Source: Spodoptera frugiperda
Lineage: Eukaryota > Arthropoda > Insecta > Lepidoptera > Noctuidae
NCBI RefSeq assembly: GCF_023101765.2
Contig: NC_064228.1
Location: forward strand, 672,501-736,500
Reading direction: 5' to 3'
DNA length: 64,000 nucleotides
Shown here: positions 1 through 9,334 of the stretch, in pieces
How the letters are laid out: every line of letters starts with the position of its first letter
Numbering within the stretch: position 1 is the first letter of the stretch
The notes under the pieces: generated by a model
The model's input: the letters and a program-made list of their open reading frames with translations, nothing else
The model's database searches: none
What the model was told of the DNA's origin: nothing
Position numbers and translations under genes: made by a program

Positions 1-552
1 ATTTAATTGACTTCTGACGTCATTCCTCCCACTTCATTGACGATGGGCCACTACATAGGTACCGTAGTTTATATCTGATTTTTCCCGATTATTTGAGCAT
101 GTAATTTTTTTTATTCGTTTCATAAGTTACATTATAATAATTTTATTCTTGTATAACATAAACAAGCAATAAATTTACCGATTTATATTATCAAGAAAAA
201 TAGAAAAAATCAAAATATTATATAGCATTTTATTTTCTTTATATTTGTACTTCTATTTTAATATTATTGTGTAAGTAAAAAAATAAATATAACTCTTTTA
301 TTTTAGAATAATAAAACATATCCTGTATTTTAATTATTTTAAAGTAAGTAGTTTCTTGACGATCCATAAAACATCAATCACTTGATGACAGCAAAGCAGT
401 CGGCTGTCAAAACTATTTCTTACTGTCAAAGTTGTAAACAAACAAACGTGTGCTGTGATTTTAATTACTTTTTCAAGTTTTATCTCGTGATTTAAGGTTA
501 AATTATAACAAAATTTAGTGTAATGTGAACAGTGTACAGTATTACGCATATT
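1..552. other. AT-rich upstream region of the STN1-like gene
   Basis: No coding sequence is supported here. The first 330 bases are AT-rich without recognisable repeats. The last 170 bases hold the presumed promoter of the next gene, including the GCTGTCA-type cluster listed separately. Confidence 0.4.
386..428. promoter_or_regulatory. Cluster of TGACAGC / GCTGTCA motifs upstream of STN1-like gene
   Basis: TGACAGC is at 386-392, GCTGTCA at 403-409 and ACTGTCA at 422-428. The same core recurs just ahead of GLO1 (1377-1439) and in the E2F-site region at 34351. TGACAG cores are bound by TALE homeodomain proteins (TGIF/Homothorax class) in animals; a role here is inference. Confidence 0.3.
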
Positions 553-1083
553 ATGATGAATAACTACCAACCGTATCCTCTAAAACTTTACATACAAGAC
601 CTATTTCGCGCCAAAAACACAGGAAACAAATACATTTACGAAATATTTGGACTGACATTCAAGAATATCATGATACACGGTGTAATTACATCTATTTACA
701 ATACAACAAACATTACGACGAATATAGAACTTTCCGACGCTACGGGATCTGTTCAAATTTATTATGATAGCACAAAAAGTAATATAAATACATCACCGGC
801 CATTTTGAAAGATTTATATTATGGTTTTTCTGAAGCGACAAGAGCAGGCAATGATAACGTTCACATTATGTCTACTTTGTTGGATCGTGTAGCGAAAAAT
901 CCATTTAATTTTGCTGTAGGAGACTATTTAAGTGTTGTTGGAGATGTATTTTTAGATGATAAAAGTGTACGAATGGTATCAGCTTTCGAATGTTTAAAAA
1001 CATCTGTAGAAAGAGACATTGTGTGGATGGAAGAGCTAAAATACTTGTATGAGAAGTTTTATCTTTGTAATAACAATAAGTGA
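553..1083 (+). CDS. STN1: STN1-like OB-fold protein (CST telomere complex subunit), intronless
   Basis: A 176-residue protein. In animals STN1 joins CTC1 and TEN1 in the CST complex, which binds single-stranded DNA and recruits polymerase alpha-primase to fill in telomeric C-strands. What I see: the N-terminal 'KLYIQDL' segment, then a beta-rich stretch with 'IHGVITSI' and 'LSDATGSVQIYYDS', matching the first strands of the STN1 OB fold; near residues 125-165 'VGDYLSVVGDV' then 'ELKYLYEKFY', matching the OB-fold end and closing helix. ATG codons at 553 and 556 are the only plausible starts; an upstream in-frame GTG is not used in eukaryotes. The protein stops right after the OB fold, so the C-terminal winged-helix domains of vertebrate STN1 are absent. 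No intron is needed. It could instead be another RPA2-like OB protein; family assignment is by motif memory only. Confidence 0.6.
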   Translation: MMNNYQPYPLKLYIQDLFRAKNTGNKYIYEIFGLTFKNIMIHGVITSIYNTTNITTNIELSDATGSVQIYYDSTKSNINTSPAILKDLYYGFSEATRAGNDNVHIMSTLLDRVAKNPFNFAVGDYLSVVGDVFLDDKSVRMVSAFECLKTSVERDIVWMEELKYLYEKFYLCNNNK

Positions 1084-1244
1084 TTGATATAAAATTTAAA
1101 TATATGAATCGTGTTATAATATTAACCTTGTATTCCATTAATTAAGCTTTAATTATAAAATAATTAAAAGAAACGTATAATATAAAATTTTGTGAGTAAT
1201 GAAACGCTTTAAATGTAAAATACTAAACGTAGTAGGTAGTTCTA

Positions 1245-1250
1245 AATAAA
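1245..1250 (+). other. Polyadenylation signal AATAAA for the STN1-like gene
   Basis: Canonical AATAAA 162 bases after the stop codon, before the GLO1 promoter. Confidence 0.45.
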
Positions 1251-1416
1251 TACCGTCCTATTGCATTTTAGTTGTGTTTAATTTATTTAATATTAGATAA
1301 TACCTAATTACAATTAAAATAAATTGAAACTTCTAGTTTTACTGTAGCTCATCTATCAAACGTTCTGTTGCTATCAGCTGTCAAACGCTACAATATTTTT
1401 CTATACTCGTGCTGTC
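1251..1416 (+). promoter_or_regulatory. Presumed GLO1 promoter with repeated GCTGTCA
   Basis: Only about 330 bases separate the STN1 stop from the GLO1 start. GCTGTCA occurs at 1377-1383, 1411-1417 (touching the upstream ATG) and 1433-1439 (inside exon 1). No clear TATA box. The transcription start cannot be fixed by eye. Confidence 0.35.
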
Positions 1417-4400
1417 ATGTTGTCATTTATTCGCTGTCAGTTGACTTCAGCTGTCGGTTTCACGAAAATTCGGCAAAATCTAGCCGAAATTAAAAATATA
1501 CATCCAAGTTTTACACGAACAATGTAAGTAGTAAAACATTTGACTATTTTAAAGACTTATCTAATAAGATTTTTTTATCTGTGCACAGAAATCAAAGGTT
1601 AAAAATGTTAGGTTAGATTCTTATAAGCACTTATATTTTTATAAGTAAATATTGCTTTTTTTGTCAATAGAACGATGGCCAATGAAGGAATTTCGCCACA
1701 GGAGATCGAGGCTCTTTGCCAAACCCCGGATCCCTCTACTAGGGTAAGTTTCTTTCAGATACAATTGTTATAGAGTATAGTAATTCTTTATCTTAAAATG
1801 ACTGAATTGGTAGCTGATAAATCGGTACTTGATTGATAAAACCGCACCGGTACTCATCAATCAACACTCAGATTTGTAATAAGATGTACTTTAGTTTTGT
1901 TACACAATAACTAACTTTAATTGTTATTTAATTTGTTTTGTTATTAACTTTATTCTGAACCTTTAAATAATAATGTATTGTTATAATTCATCAACATGTT
2001 CAAAATATTATGAGTAGGAATGTATAGGAGTAACATAAACTAGTTAAATTGAACCTCTTTTCTGGTTGTCGGACAAATTTTAGTCTAGATCTATACTTCT
2101 ATACTTAATATATAAAGTTAAAGACTTTGTTTTGTTATATAGGCTATAAAACATCACACTTTAATCAATAACAGCCAAGCCATGGTTAAAACTGCTTGGA
2201 AGTAGCTAGTGTATTAATATAACTCTGCAAGCTGCAACTAAACTTAAAACCAGATATTATAACTAATTGATATAATATGTTTCAGTCATTCTGTACCCAA
2301 CTGTATTCTGGAAACAGTTAATAAAAAGATAATAAATTACTGCTTTATGTCTGTGACTAAATAATAGCTTACTAAAGAAAATCAATAATAATTAAATATT
2401 TAAATGCCACCCTACTCTATTTCAGTTCTGGGAAATAAGTTTTACTAAGTACCAGGTGTATCCAAGGTTAATATGATGTACCTATTCTATAAAAGTTGAT
2501 AATATAGATCTTATACAAGTCGGTAAACTAATATAAGTATCTATAAGAATATTAGATTGGTATTGCCTCGTTAAATATTGATAATAATTTTAACATAAAA
2601 TTTATCACAAAAAGTATCAATACCCATAGTATGAGTTTGCTTTACGTTGAAAGAGATTGAAACGAGAGTCCATTTGGCCAGTAGAAATGAACCAACCAAT
2701 CAAAACGCAGAACATGCTCTCGTTTAACGTAAAGCAAACTCATACTAAGGGTTACAGTTGTCATGTAATAATTACTCCATCTCGTTATCATCTCATGACC
2801 TTTGACATGTTACTGTAACAATCAAATTATTATCACACAGACAGACACAATGTTCATTATTCTTTATAACTATATGAAAGAATTAGTTTGTTGGTATGTA
2901 CAAATGTGACTGCCAAGCAAACTTATAAGTTCGATTTCAGGGTCAAAAAATTATTGTTGACTATTTTCTATTTTGAAAACTCTCAATAATTCTTAATATT
3001 ATTGTTAAAGTGTATAATATGTGTATGTACCATTCAAACCCACGTCTTCTTTGATACTTAGAAAACTAGAAAGTGATAAAGTTACACTATTTTTATACCT
3101 TTGCTTGTACTTGAAAAGCTACGGCTAAAACAAGAAATTAGTTCTATGAAAGGAAATCACATCTGTGTTTAACAAAACACTCATACAATGTTACAATAGG
3201 ACTCAAATAGACGAGATGACTTGTTGATAAATGACACATTGTACAGTGTAATGTTATGTTAATATAAAATGTCAAATAATGATCTCATTTAAATAGGTAG
3301 CTTATACAAATAGATAACTTATACAGCTATTGTGTTGTAGGAATATTTCCTTTACCATTGCTTCCTTGCTTTCATTTTTCTGTATTATGAATGTGTTTAC
3401 AAACACTAACAACAATGAATTTATGGATCACACGAAGAATTCCATTGGTACTTTGTGAATGGAATCCTTATGTGGTGCCATATGTAGCACTAGCTAGTTA
3501 TCCAACCACACAATCTAAGAGTTAATAAATTAAAACTATTAAAACTTATCTATACACCATAGAATTTTTTTTTATGGAATTCAAGGCTCCATCAGCAGCT
3601 TTGCCCGCATTACTGTGAGATAAAAAAATAGCCTGTTTGTTATACCAGACCAGATATTCTACCTGTGGTCCACATTCCAATCAATTTAGCTGTTTTGATG
3701 TAATTGAGTAACAAACATTCTCACTGTAGTAACAAACTTTCGCATTTATATAATAGCTATTATGTATTTATATAGGTTTTATTATATATAAGATATATAA
3801 AACCTATGAAACTTCATAATTTTGAAGAAGTATATTAATAAGATGGGACAACCTCATGAACGATAGATAGGACACCCACAACACCAGAGAACACACAATA
3901 AAATATAATAAAACCACCTTCTCAATTTCCAGGACTTCATGTTCCAACAAACGATGTACCGCATCAAGGATCCTCGCAAGTCCATCCCGTTCTACACCGG
4001 AGTGCTCGGCATGAGTCTACTGAAGCAGCTTCACTTCCCCGAGATGAAGTTCTCACTGTTCTTCATGGGATATGAGAACCTTGCTGAGATACCGTCTGAT
4101 GAAGCCACTAGGACCGCTTGGGCTATGACCAGGAAAGCTACTTTGGAGTTGACATAGTGAGTATAATAAAAAGATTCTTTCATTATTTATGACATCATAA
4201 CAACTGGCTGCAGTATAACGTGTCGCTGGTTCGATTCCCGCACGGGACAACTCTTTATGTGATCCAGATGGTTGTTCCGTTTGTTGTTGCACAGAAAACC
4301 GACGTGAAACAACGCTTGCGTTCTGTTTCGTTGTGTGAGTGAGGTTACTGGAGGCCCAGTCCCCGATTCCCCTAAAATTCCTAACCCCACAAAAGTCCGG

Positions 4401-6188
4401 CAACGCACTTGTAACGCCTCTGGTGTTTCGGGTGTTCATGGATGGCAGCGATTGCTTAACATCAAGTGATCTGTCATCGACTTAAGCTATAGAAAAGATC
4501 TTATAAAAACTACCTGCCCTAAAAGTGAACACTGCTGCGTGGTCTCTGTGTCCTTTACTGCGTACCTGTGTACTTTATAACAAATATCTGAATGAACTTT
4601 TAGCAGAATAACACTATGTAACAGCTATTGACACGATTTTAATATATTTTTTTAATATTTTCCAGTAACTGGGGCACAGAGAGTGACGACTCGAGCTACC
4701 ACAACGGCAACTCGGATCCCAGAGGGTTCGGACACATCGGTATTCTAGTGAGGAATGTGGATGAAGCTTGTGCCAGGTAAATATGGACCTTATTGTCATT
4801 GTAATAAATACTATCAGCCATGTAGTGATGGTAGGGTATACTTTTAAATCATGGGTGTCATAAGAGTTGAATAACGACTATAATTAATAATGGATACAAC
4901 ATCAACAGCGTTTAAGTGGCCACGGTGGACTTCATAGTTAGCACCAGCCCGGTGGCTGGGTAACCGGCTGCTGTGCAACGTGTAGCAGGTTCGATTCCCG
5001 CACGGAGCAACTCTTTGTGTGATCCACAAAGTGTTGTTTCCAGTCTGGATGTCATATGTATGTGAACTTGTATGTTTGTAAACACACCCAGGACACAGGA
5101 GAAAATAAATTAGATGTCTTTTAAAAAAAGCCTCTTCTCAAACGGAGAAGATTTGACTATTAATCGCCAGTCCACCCTTTCTCAATGCGAGATAGCGATT
5201 ACTATTTATAATGATGCATGATATAAAACTAAGCTCTCTTGATACTATGACCAATCTGAGCCACTCATGGTCAAATGTAACAATGACTGTGTTAAAATTA
5301 TACATCTTATCTAGAAGTACTGTTGATAACTATTGTCACTGATTACCTACATGAAAATAATCGGATTTGTTTGATTTTAATCAGATAATAATGTTTTACT
5401 TCTAAAGGGTTCAATTTATCAGAGTTTTCACTCATTTAGCGTGATTTTGCTAAATATTGGATTTGGAACCTCGTCTCCTCAACATCTTCCTCGCTAATCT
5501 ACATAGCTTAGTACCAGTGGATATGATTGTTTCACAGCTTATCTATTACATCTCCGTAGCATAGCTACATAGGACATCTCTGGTGGAAATGCACCCTAAG
5601 GAGATATTGTAAATATTCGCGATCCATGTTGTTAGTATTATTTCTTTCTGAAAACTCTATTTTGTAAAACCCTGAATAATATTTTACCCATCCTCACAAG
5701 CCATGTTTTTATGGAATACGTTACACGTCTACTAACGGGCAGACGAATCTCCTGATGGTAAACGAATAGCGATCAGCGCCACCCATAGAAACCTTTATTT
5801 TTGAAGAGGGAAAATCATCCAATGACTTCTTCCGCCTTGGGCGAGACGAGGTTCAGACTCTTACAGGCTAAAAACCACCCCGTTCCTACTCTTGCTTTTT
5901 GAGCCGGACCCTGGTAAACCCGTTAAGCAGTCCGCAGCTCCGAATCAGGCATCAGCCCTACTGAGACCCATAGACACCTGCAACATCAAAGAAACTCTTC
6001 GACACTTAATTTGTTCACAGGTTTTTTTAAGTCAATTAACTAACCAACATCAATAAACCCGTTTCAGGTTTGAACAGCAAGGCGTGAAGTTCATCAAGCG
6101 GCCCAACGATGGCAAGATGAAGGGTCTGGCCTTCATCCAAGATCCTGACGGCTACTGGATCGAGATCTTCGCTAGCAATGTTGTTTAA
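1417..6188 (+). CDS. GLO1: Glyoxalase I (lactoylglutathione lyase), five exons
   Basis: GLO1 isomerises the methylglyoxal-glutathione hemithioacetal to S-lactoylglutathione, the first step of methylglyoxal detoxification. Exons: 1417-1523, 1671-1743, 3933-4156, 4666-4776, 6068-6188, all with GT/AG borders and matching phases (2, 0, 2, 2). From the ATG at 1675 the protein is 174 residues, close to animal GLO1. Metal-ligand positions are kept: Gln28 (in QQTMYRIKDP), Glu95 (in ATLEL), His121 (in GFGHIGI) and Glu167 (in GYWIEIF); the YHNGNSDPRGFGHIG block is diagnostic. Exon 1 adds 37 residues in frame (total 211) beginning MLSFIRCQLTSAVGF, rich in Arg/Lys and hydroxyl residues, resembling a mitochondrial presequence; the ATG at 1675 could give a cytosolic form. 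Introns carry several SINEs and MITEs. Confidence 0.93.
2622..2752. repeat. Family E MITE in GLO1 intron 2
   Basis: 131-bp element. Left end 2622-2648 and right end 2726-2752 are inverted repeats matching at 26 of 27 positions. The interior holds ACGAGAG and ACCAACCAATCA blocks shared by the other E copies. Confidence 0.8.
3595..3765 (+). repeat. Non-LTR retrotransposon tail-type repeat (GLO1 intron 2)
   Basis: Contains 'TTTAGCTGTTTTGATGTAATTGAG' (split by divergence) and 'CTTTCGCATTTATA' blocks, shared with 32660-32830 and 60535-60710. Degenerate. Confidence 0.5.
4195..4480 (+). repeat. SINE with tRNA-like head and family C body (GLO1 intron 3)
   Basis: A pol III B-box-like GGTTCGATTCCC lies near 4228, followed without break by the family C body (ACGTGAAACAACGCTTGCG; CAACGCACTTGTAACGCCTC). 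Here heads B and C are joined in one copy. Confidence 0.65.
4925..5110 (+). repeat. Family B tRNA-derived SINE (GLO1 intron 4)
   Basis: Begins near 'CCGGTGGCTGGGTAACCGG', has the B box GGTTCGATTCCCGC at about 4988, then 'GTGATCCACAAA' and a 3' part ending 'CCAGGACACAGGAGAAAA'. Reverse copies at 39745, 51750 and 61550. Confidence 0.75.
5470..5625 (+). repeat. Family H dispersed repeat (GLO1 intron 4)
   Basis: Contains 'CATAGCTTAGTACCAGTGG', 'TTTCACAGCTTA' and 'CTCTGGTGGAAATGCACCCT'. The same modules occur at 7795-8025 and, inverted, at 31350-31560. Confidence 0.6.
5745..5975 (+). repeat. Family A dispersed repeat (GLO1 intron 4)
   Basis: Shows 'AATCATCCAATGACTTCTTC', 'CTAAAAACCACCCCGTTCCT', and 'GCAGTCCGCAGCTC', followed by a 'CATCAGCCCTACTGAGACCC' tail. 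Preceded by a scrap of family C-like 'CTGATGGTAAACGAATAGCG'. Confidence 0.7.
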
Positions 6189-6414
6189 CACCGTAAACAC
6201 TAATCACCACAGTTATATCACCATGTTTGGTACAGTGGTATGGTTTAAATATGTGATTACTAGCTGATTTGGCAAACTTCGTACCGCTTCAAACATTTTT
6301 TCTCACCTTTTAAACCTTCCCGGGACTTCCACAAATAATTCAAGACCAAAATTTGCTTAAACTCTCTCACACACGCATGCATGTGTGCGCACACGCACAT
6401 ACATTCAAAACACT

Positions 6415-6420
6415 AATAAA
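6415..6420 (+). other. Likely GLO1 polyadenylation signal
   Basis: AATAAA 227 bases past the GLO1 stop. A short CA/CG-rich microsatellite (6366-6405) lies just ahead. Confidence 0.45.
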
Positions 6421-6950
6421 TCAATTAAAACATTGTTTCCAATCATTTCTAATTATCTTACAATCATTGATTATTATGTAGAATAATAAATATTGTAATT
6501 GTTTTTGACACAGCAAACATCTTTAAAACATGATTATAAAACACAATTTTTATACTATGTCAATTGAAATCAATTAATTTGAACCATACACTGTACTAAA
6601 CTATATGAAATAAGAAATGTATGTAATGTACACATAATTATGATACATATTATATGGAATTGTTTACATAAAGAGCTATGATGCTGAGCAAGAAATATAT
6701 TCTATATGACTGATTATAATATATCATGTAACCAAACAACCAATAGGTATTCATTGGGTTTTTATATAATATTTTAACAGTGAAGAATTACGTACAATTT
6801 GTGTATAAAAAGCTACACTTCTGCCCATCCCTTTTGGGTTATAAGCAGTTTCTATGTAGCTTGATATATACTACTTACTATCAGTAAAAGTTTTCTATAA
6901 TGTGGCATGATAACAAATATTGAAAACCATTTTCTTAATTGTTATGTTTT
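6421..6950. other. Intergenic AT-rich sequence
   Basis: No gene seen. A scrap of the repeat reading 'CACTTCTGCCCATCCCTTTTGGG' (broken) lies at about 6816-6840, also present at 30820-30850. Confidence 0.4.
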
Positions 6951-6952
6951 TC

Positions 6953-7095
6953 GGCTCACGTAAGTTTTTGACGAGGAACTCAACTAGTTTTAAGCCATGC
7001 TAGAGGCTCATATTCGTGAGTCGCATTCCGCTACATACGACGCAGCAATTGTCGCGCTGCTACTGCAACTAGTCGAGTTCCTCGTTAAATAGTCA
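6953..7095. repeat. Family G hairpin element
   Basis: Left 'GACGAGGAACTCAACTAG' and right 'CTAGTCGAGTTCCTCGT' form imperfect inverted arms around 'GCCATGCTAGAGGCTCAT' and a GC-rich core 'TTGTCGCGCTGCTACT'. Copies at 38265, 42110, 43020 and elsewhere. Confidence 0.65.
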
Positions 7096-7152
7096 CATAA
7101 GTAGGCAGATAGCTGGTGTACTAAGGAGTAACTTAGACTACTTTTATTAAAA

Positions 7153-7325
7153 GTAAGCGTTCACAGGCCCGAATCGTACGCATCGCACGCATTCCGTATA
7201 ACGTCACCAGTACGCATCGCATGTAGACATTGCCGATGATGCGGTCCGTACGATGCGGATCAGTGGACGCAGTTGTATGAGTTTCTATACAAGACAAACT
7301 AAAATCCGTTGCGTACGATGCGGGC
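7153..7325. repeat. Family F TIR element (decayed right end)
   Basis: Left end 'GTAAGCGTTCACAGGCCCG', interior 'CGCATCGCATGTAGACATTG' and 'GATGCGGTCCGTACGATGCG' match the intact copy at 41041-41329. Right end is truncated in a GCGTACGATGCGGG block. Confidence 0.65.
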
Positions 7326-7679
7326 AACATAACATTTCAGAAAAAATCAAAAGAACAAATTCTGTTGGCAGTCATTATAGAAAATGTAATCTTGATTTCT
7401 ATATTTTATACTATAGCATCAAAGTATTGTAAACAAAGTACTTACCTATAAATAAAACTATTGTTGATCAAAAGTTAGATTGTAAATTTTTGTAATATTG
7501 TAAGCGAGCCCACTGCTGGGCAATGGAGCAATGTGATCGATAATTAATTGTAAGGAAACGTTTTGTATTTTATTTTATTTGTTATCTATTGGTTCTTACG
7601 TGCAATTATTATCATTGAATATAATTATATTGTTATTTACTATTTTATGTGTTATTATTTTTGTTAAATTTGTTGTTTG

Positions 7680-7795
7680 TCAAATTAAAAGTACCCTTAA
7701 CCGACGAGTATGCATGAAAAGACTGATGACCGTTGATGAAGCGAAAGAGGTGTGTAAGATTCGTAGTCGATTCGTAGTAGCGTATCATATTCATT
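7680..7795 (+). repeat. Family J dispersed repeat
   Basis: 'GAAAAGACTGATGACCGTTG' then 'ATGAAGCGAAAGAGGTGTG'. An inverted copy is at 49480-49645 and a scrap at 50205-50225. The short open frames across it are not genes. Confidence 0.55.
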
Positions 7796-8025
7796 GGTAC
7801 ACATAGCTTAGTACTGGTGGAAACGGACTCAGCTAAGTTATGTTTTTTTATGGAAAGTTGCGTGCTATCGATGGCTTCCGTACTATCGATACATCGCGAA
7901 CTGCGCAACTTCCTCGCATTGCTACGTAGCTTAGTATCGGAGGACACGGTCACTTAGTTTCACAGCTTAGTTATTACTTCTTCGTAGTATATCTGCATAT
8001 AACAACTCTGATGGAAAAGCAGCCT
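7795..8025 (+). repeat. Family H dispersed repeat
   Basis: 'CATAGCTTAGTACTGGTGG', 'CTCAGCTAAGTTATG', 'TTTCACAGCTTAGTTATTAC' and 'CTCTGATGGAAAAGCA' modules, in the order seen at 5470-5625 with extra central sequence containing 'GCTATCGATGGCTTCCGTAC'. Confidence 0.6.
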
Positions 8026-8030
8026 TTATA

Positions 8031-8088
8031 TTGCGCAAGTATATTGTATACTTGTATACTTGCGCAAGGCCAGACTTGCGCAAGTATA
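8031..8088. repeat. Three alternating copies of a 13-bp motif
   Basis: TTGCGCAAGTATA at 8031-8043, its exact reverse complement at 8055-8067, and a direct copy again at 8076-8088. The first pair can form a hairpin. Confidence 0.75.
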
Positions 8089-8489
8089 CTGGATCGTGTG
8101 TGGCTGCCATAAGATTATTTAGACACCAGTGAATGACATACGATGAAAGAAAACATTGGGGAAAAAGTTCCAAAGTTAGAAATCGCTTAGAAAATCAGAA
8201 CGCATCGATTTTCCAAAGCATATAATTTTCCCACGTGTTTTTACCGTTTATCACAATTTAGGCTCATTATTTTAATAATATCATTATCCACTAAATAGCG
8301 ATTTATTGTGCTAGCGAGCAATCATCAAATAAAATACCAATTTACCGGATTTTCAAACTGATCATTAGATATGTGATAATCGTCAAAGAATAAATTTTAA
8401 TAGAACATACGACTGAGTAAGTATTATTTTATTTACTTCTCTATGTATTATTGGTAGCTACAAACCTGATGGTATGCGGACACCATGAC

Positions 8490-8745
8490 ACCTAAATGTG
8501 AGAGAGCCATGCTTCGTCACGAATGGGCCGGCTCGTCCAGAGTGATACCACGGCTTCACGGAAAACAGACTTGAAACATCGCTTGCATCCAATTACCGCT
8601 CTTTCCAACCTCGATACCCCAACGGCTGTTACCGGCATCGGGGTTGGAAACCTCAAAAGGCCGGCCACGCACTTGTACGTCTCTGGTGTTTCAGGTGTCC
8701 AGTGGCAGCGGCGATTGCTTACCATCAGGTGATCAGTCTGCTCGT
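8490..8745 (+). repeat. Family C SINE/MITE
   Basis: 'GAGCCATGCTTCG', 'GTGATACCACGGCTTCACGG', 'CGCACTTGTACGTCTCTGG' and 'GCTTACCATCAGGTGATC' in the order of the fuller copy at 31985-32266. Confidence 0.7.
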
Positions 8746-8774
8746 TTAGCGGCTTGTACCAGAAAAAATGGGAT

Positions 8775-8865
8775 CACACAGAGTTGTTCGTTGTGAGGGA
8801 ATCGAAACCGCTACACATTGCACGGCAGCCGCCACCGCGCCAACCGTGCAGTCTAAAGGTCAGTG
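8775..8865 (-). repeat. Family B SINE fragment
   Basis: Reverse-strand tRNA-like head: 'GGGAATCGAAACC' (diverged B box) and 'CACCGCGCCAACCGTGCAGTC', as at 51850-51940. Confidence 0.6.
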
Positions 8866-8929
8866 AATGATTAGACACTGCCCCCCCTCAAAAAATAGAG
8901 ATTTTTATCATTATACCTAACTAGCAAAC

Positions 8930-9095
8930 CTGGCGAACTCCGTTTCGCTACCACTGATTTTCCCTGAAGTTTCTTTGCTATAAACCTCACGGAGCCCGAG
9001 ACCTTTCCAACGAATGCAAAACCGTGGAAATCGGTTCGTGCGTTCTGGAGTTATAGCGTCAGGAAGGAAAACCCGACTTATTTTTATATAATAGA
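8930..9095 (+). repeat. Non-LTR retrotransposon tail-type repeat
   Basis: 'CTAGCAAACCTGGCGAACTC' start and 'GGTTCGTGCGTTCTGGAGTT' interior are typical of 3'-end repeats dispersed in moth genomes; ends in an AT-rich tail. Confidence 0.5.
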
Positions 9096-9334
9096 TTATG
9101 TTGCATCAGTTACATCGCGCCATCATTTTCAGAGGTGAGCCTTTCGAAATGTCAAATCAAGTTCAACTTTCAAGCTGTCCTATCTACCATGTATAAATCT
9201 TTGCCAAGACACGCTCCAAATAAATGTGTAAATTACAGCGTTTTCTAAATAAATAGGCCATAATGATCCCTACGATCTTATTAGGCACTCGCTCCACGAG
9301 CACCTAATGTATAGGAATAACATAACACTTCACT

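Noticed and set aside
532..552. Seven extra N-terminal codons for the STN1-like protein from a GTG
   Set aside because: Eukaryotic initiation should use the ATG at 553 or 556.
4053..4439. 128-codon minus-strand open frame over GLO1 exon 3
   Set aside because: Antisense shadow of the exon and of the intron SINE; residues such as the 'RAGIEPATRY' string come from the tRNA-like SINE head.
6361..6405. Possible Z-DNA or regulatory CA/CG tract
   Set aside because: Short, interrupted microsatellite with no other signal.
7579..7953. Small open frames on both strands
   Set aside because: They fall in dispersed repeats J and H.
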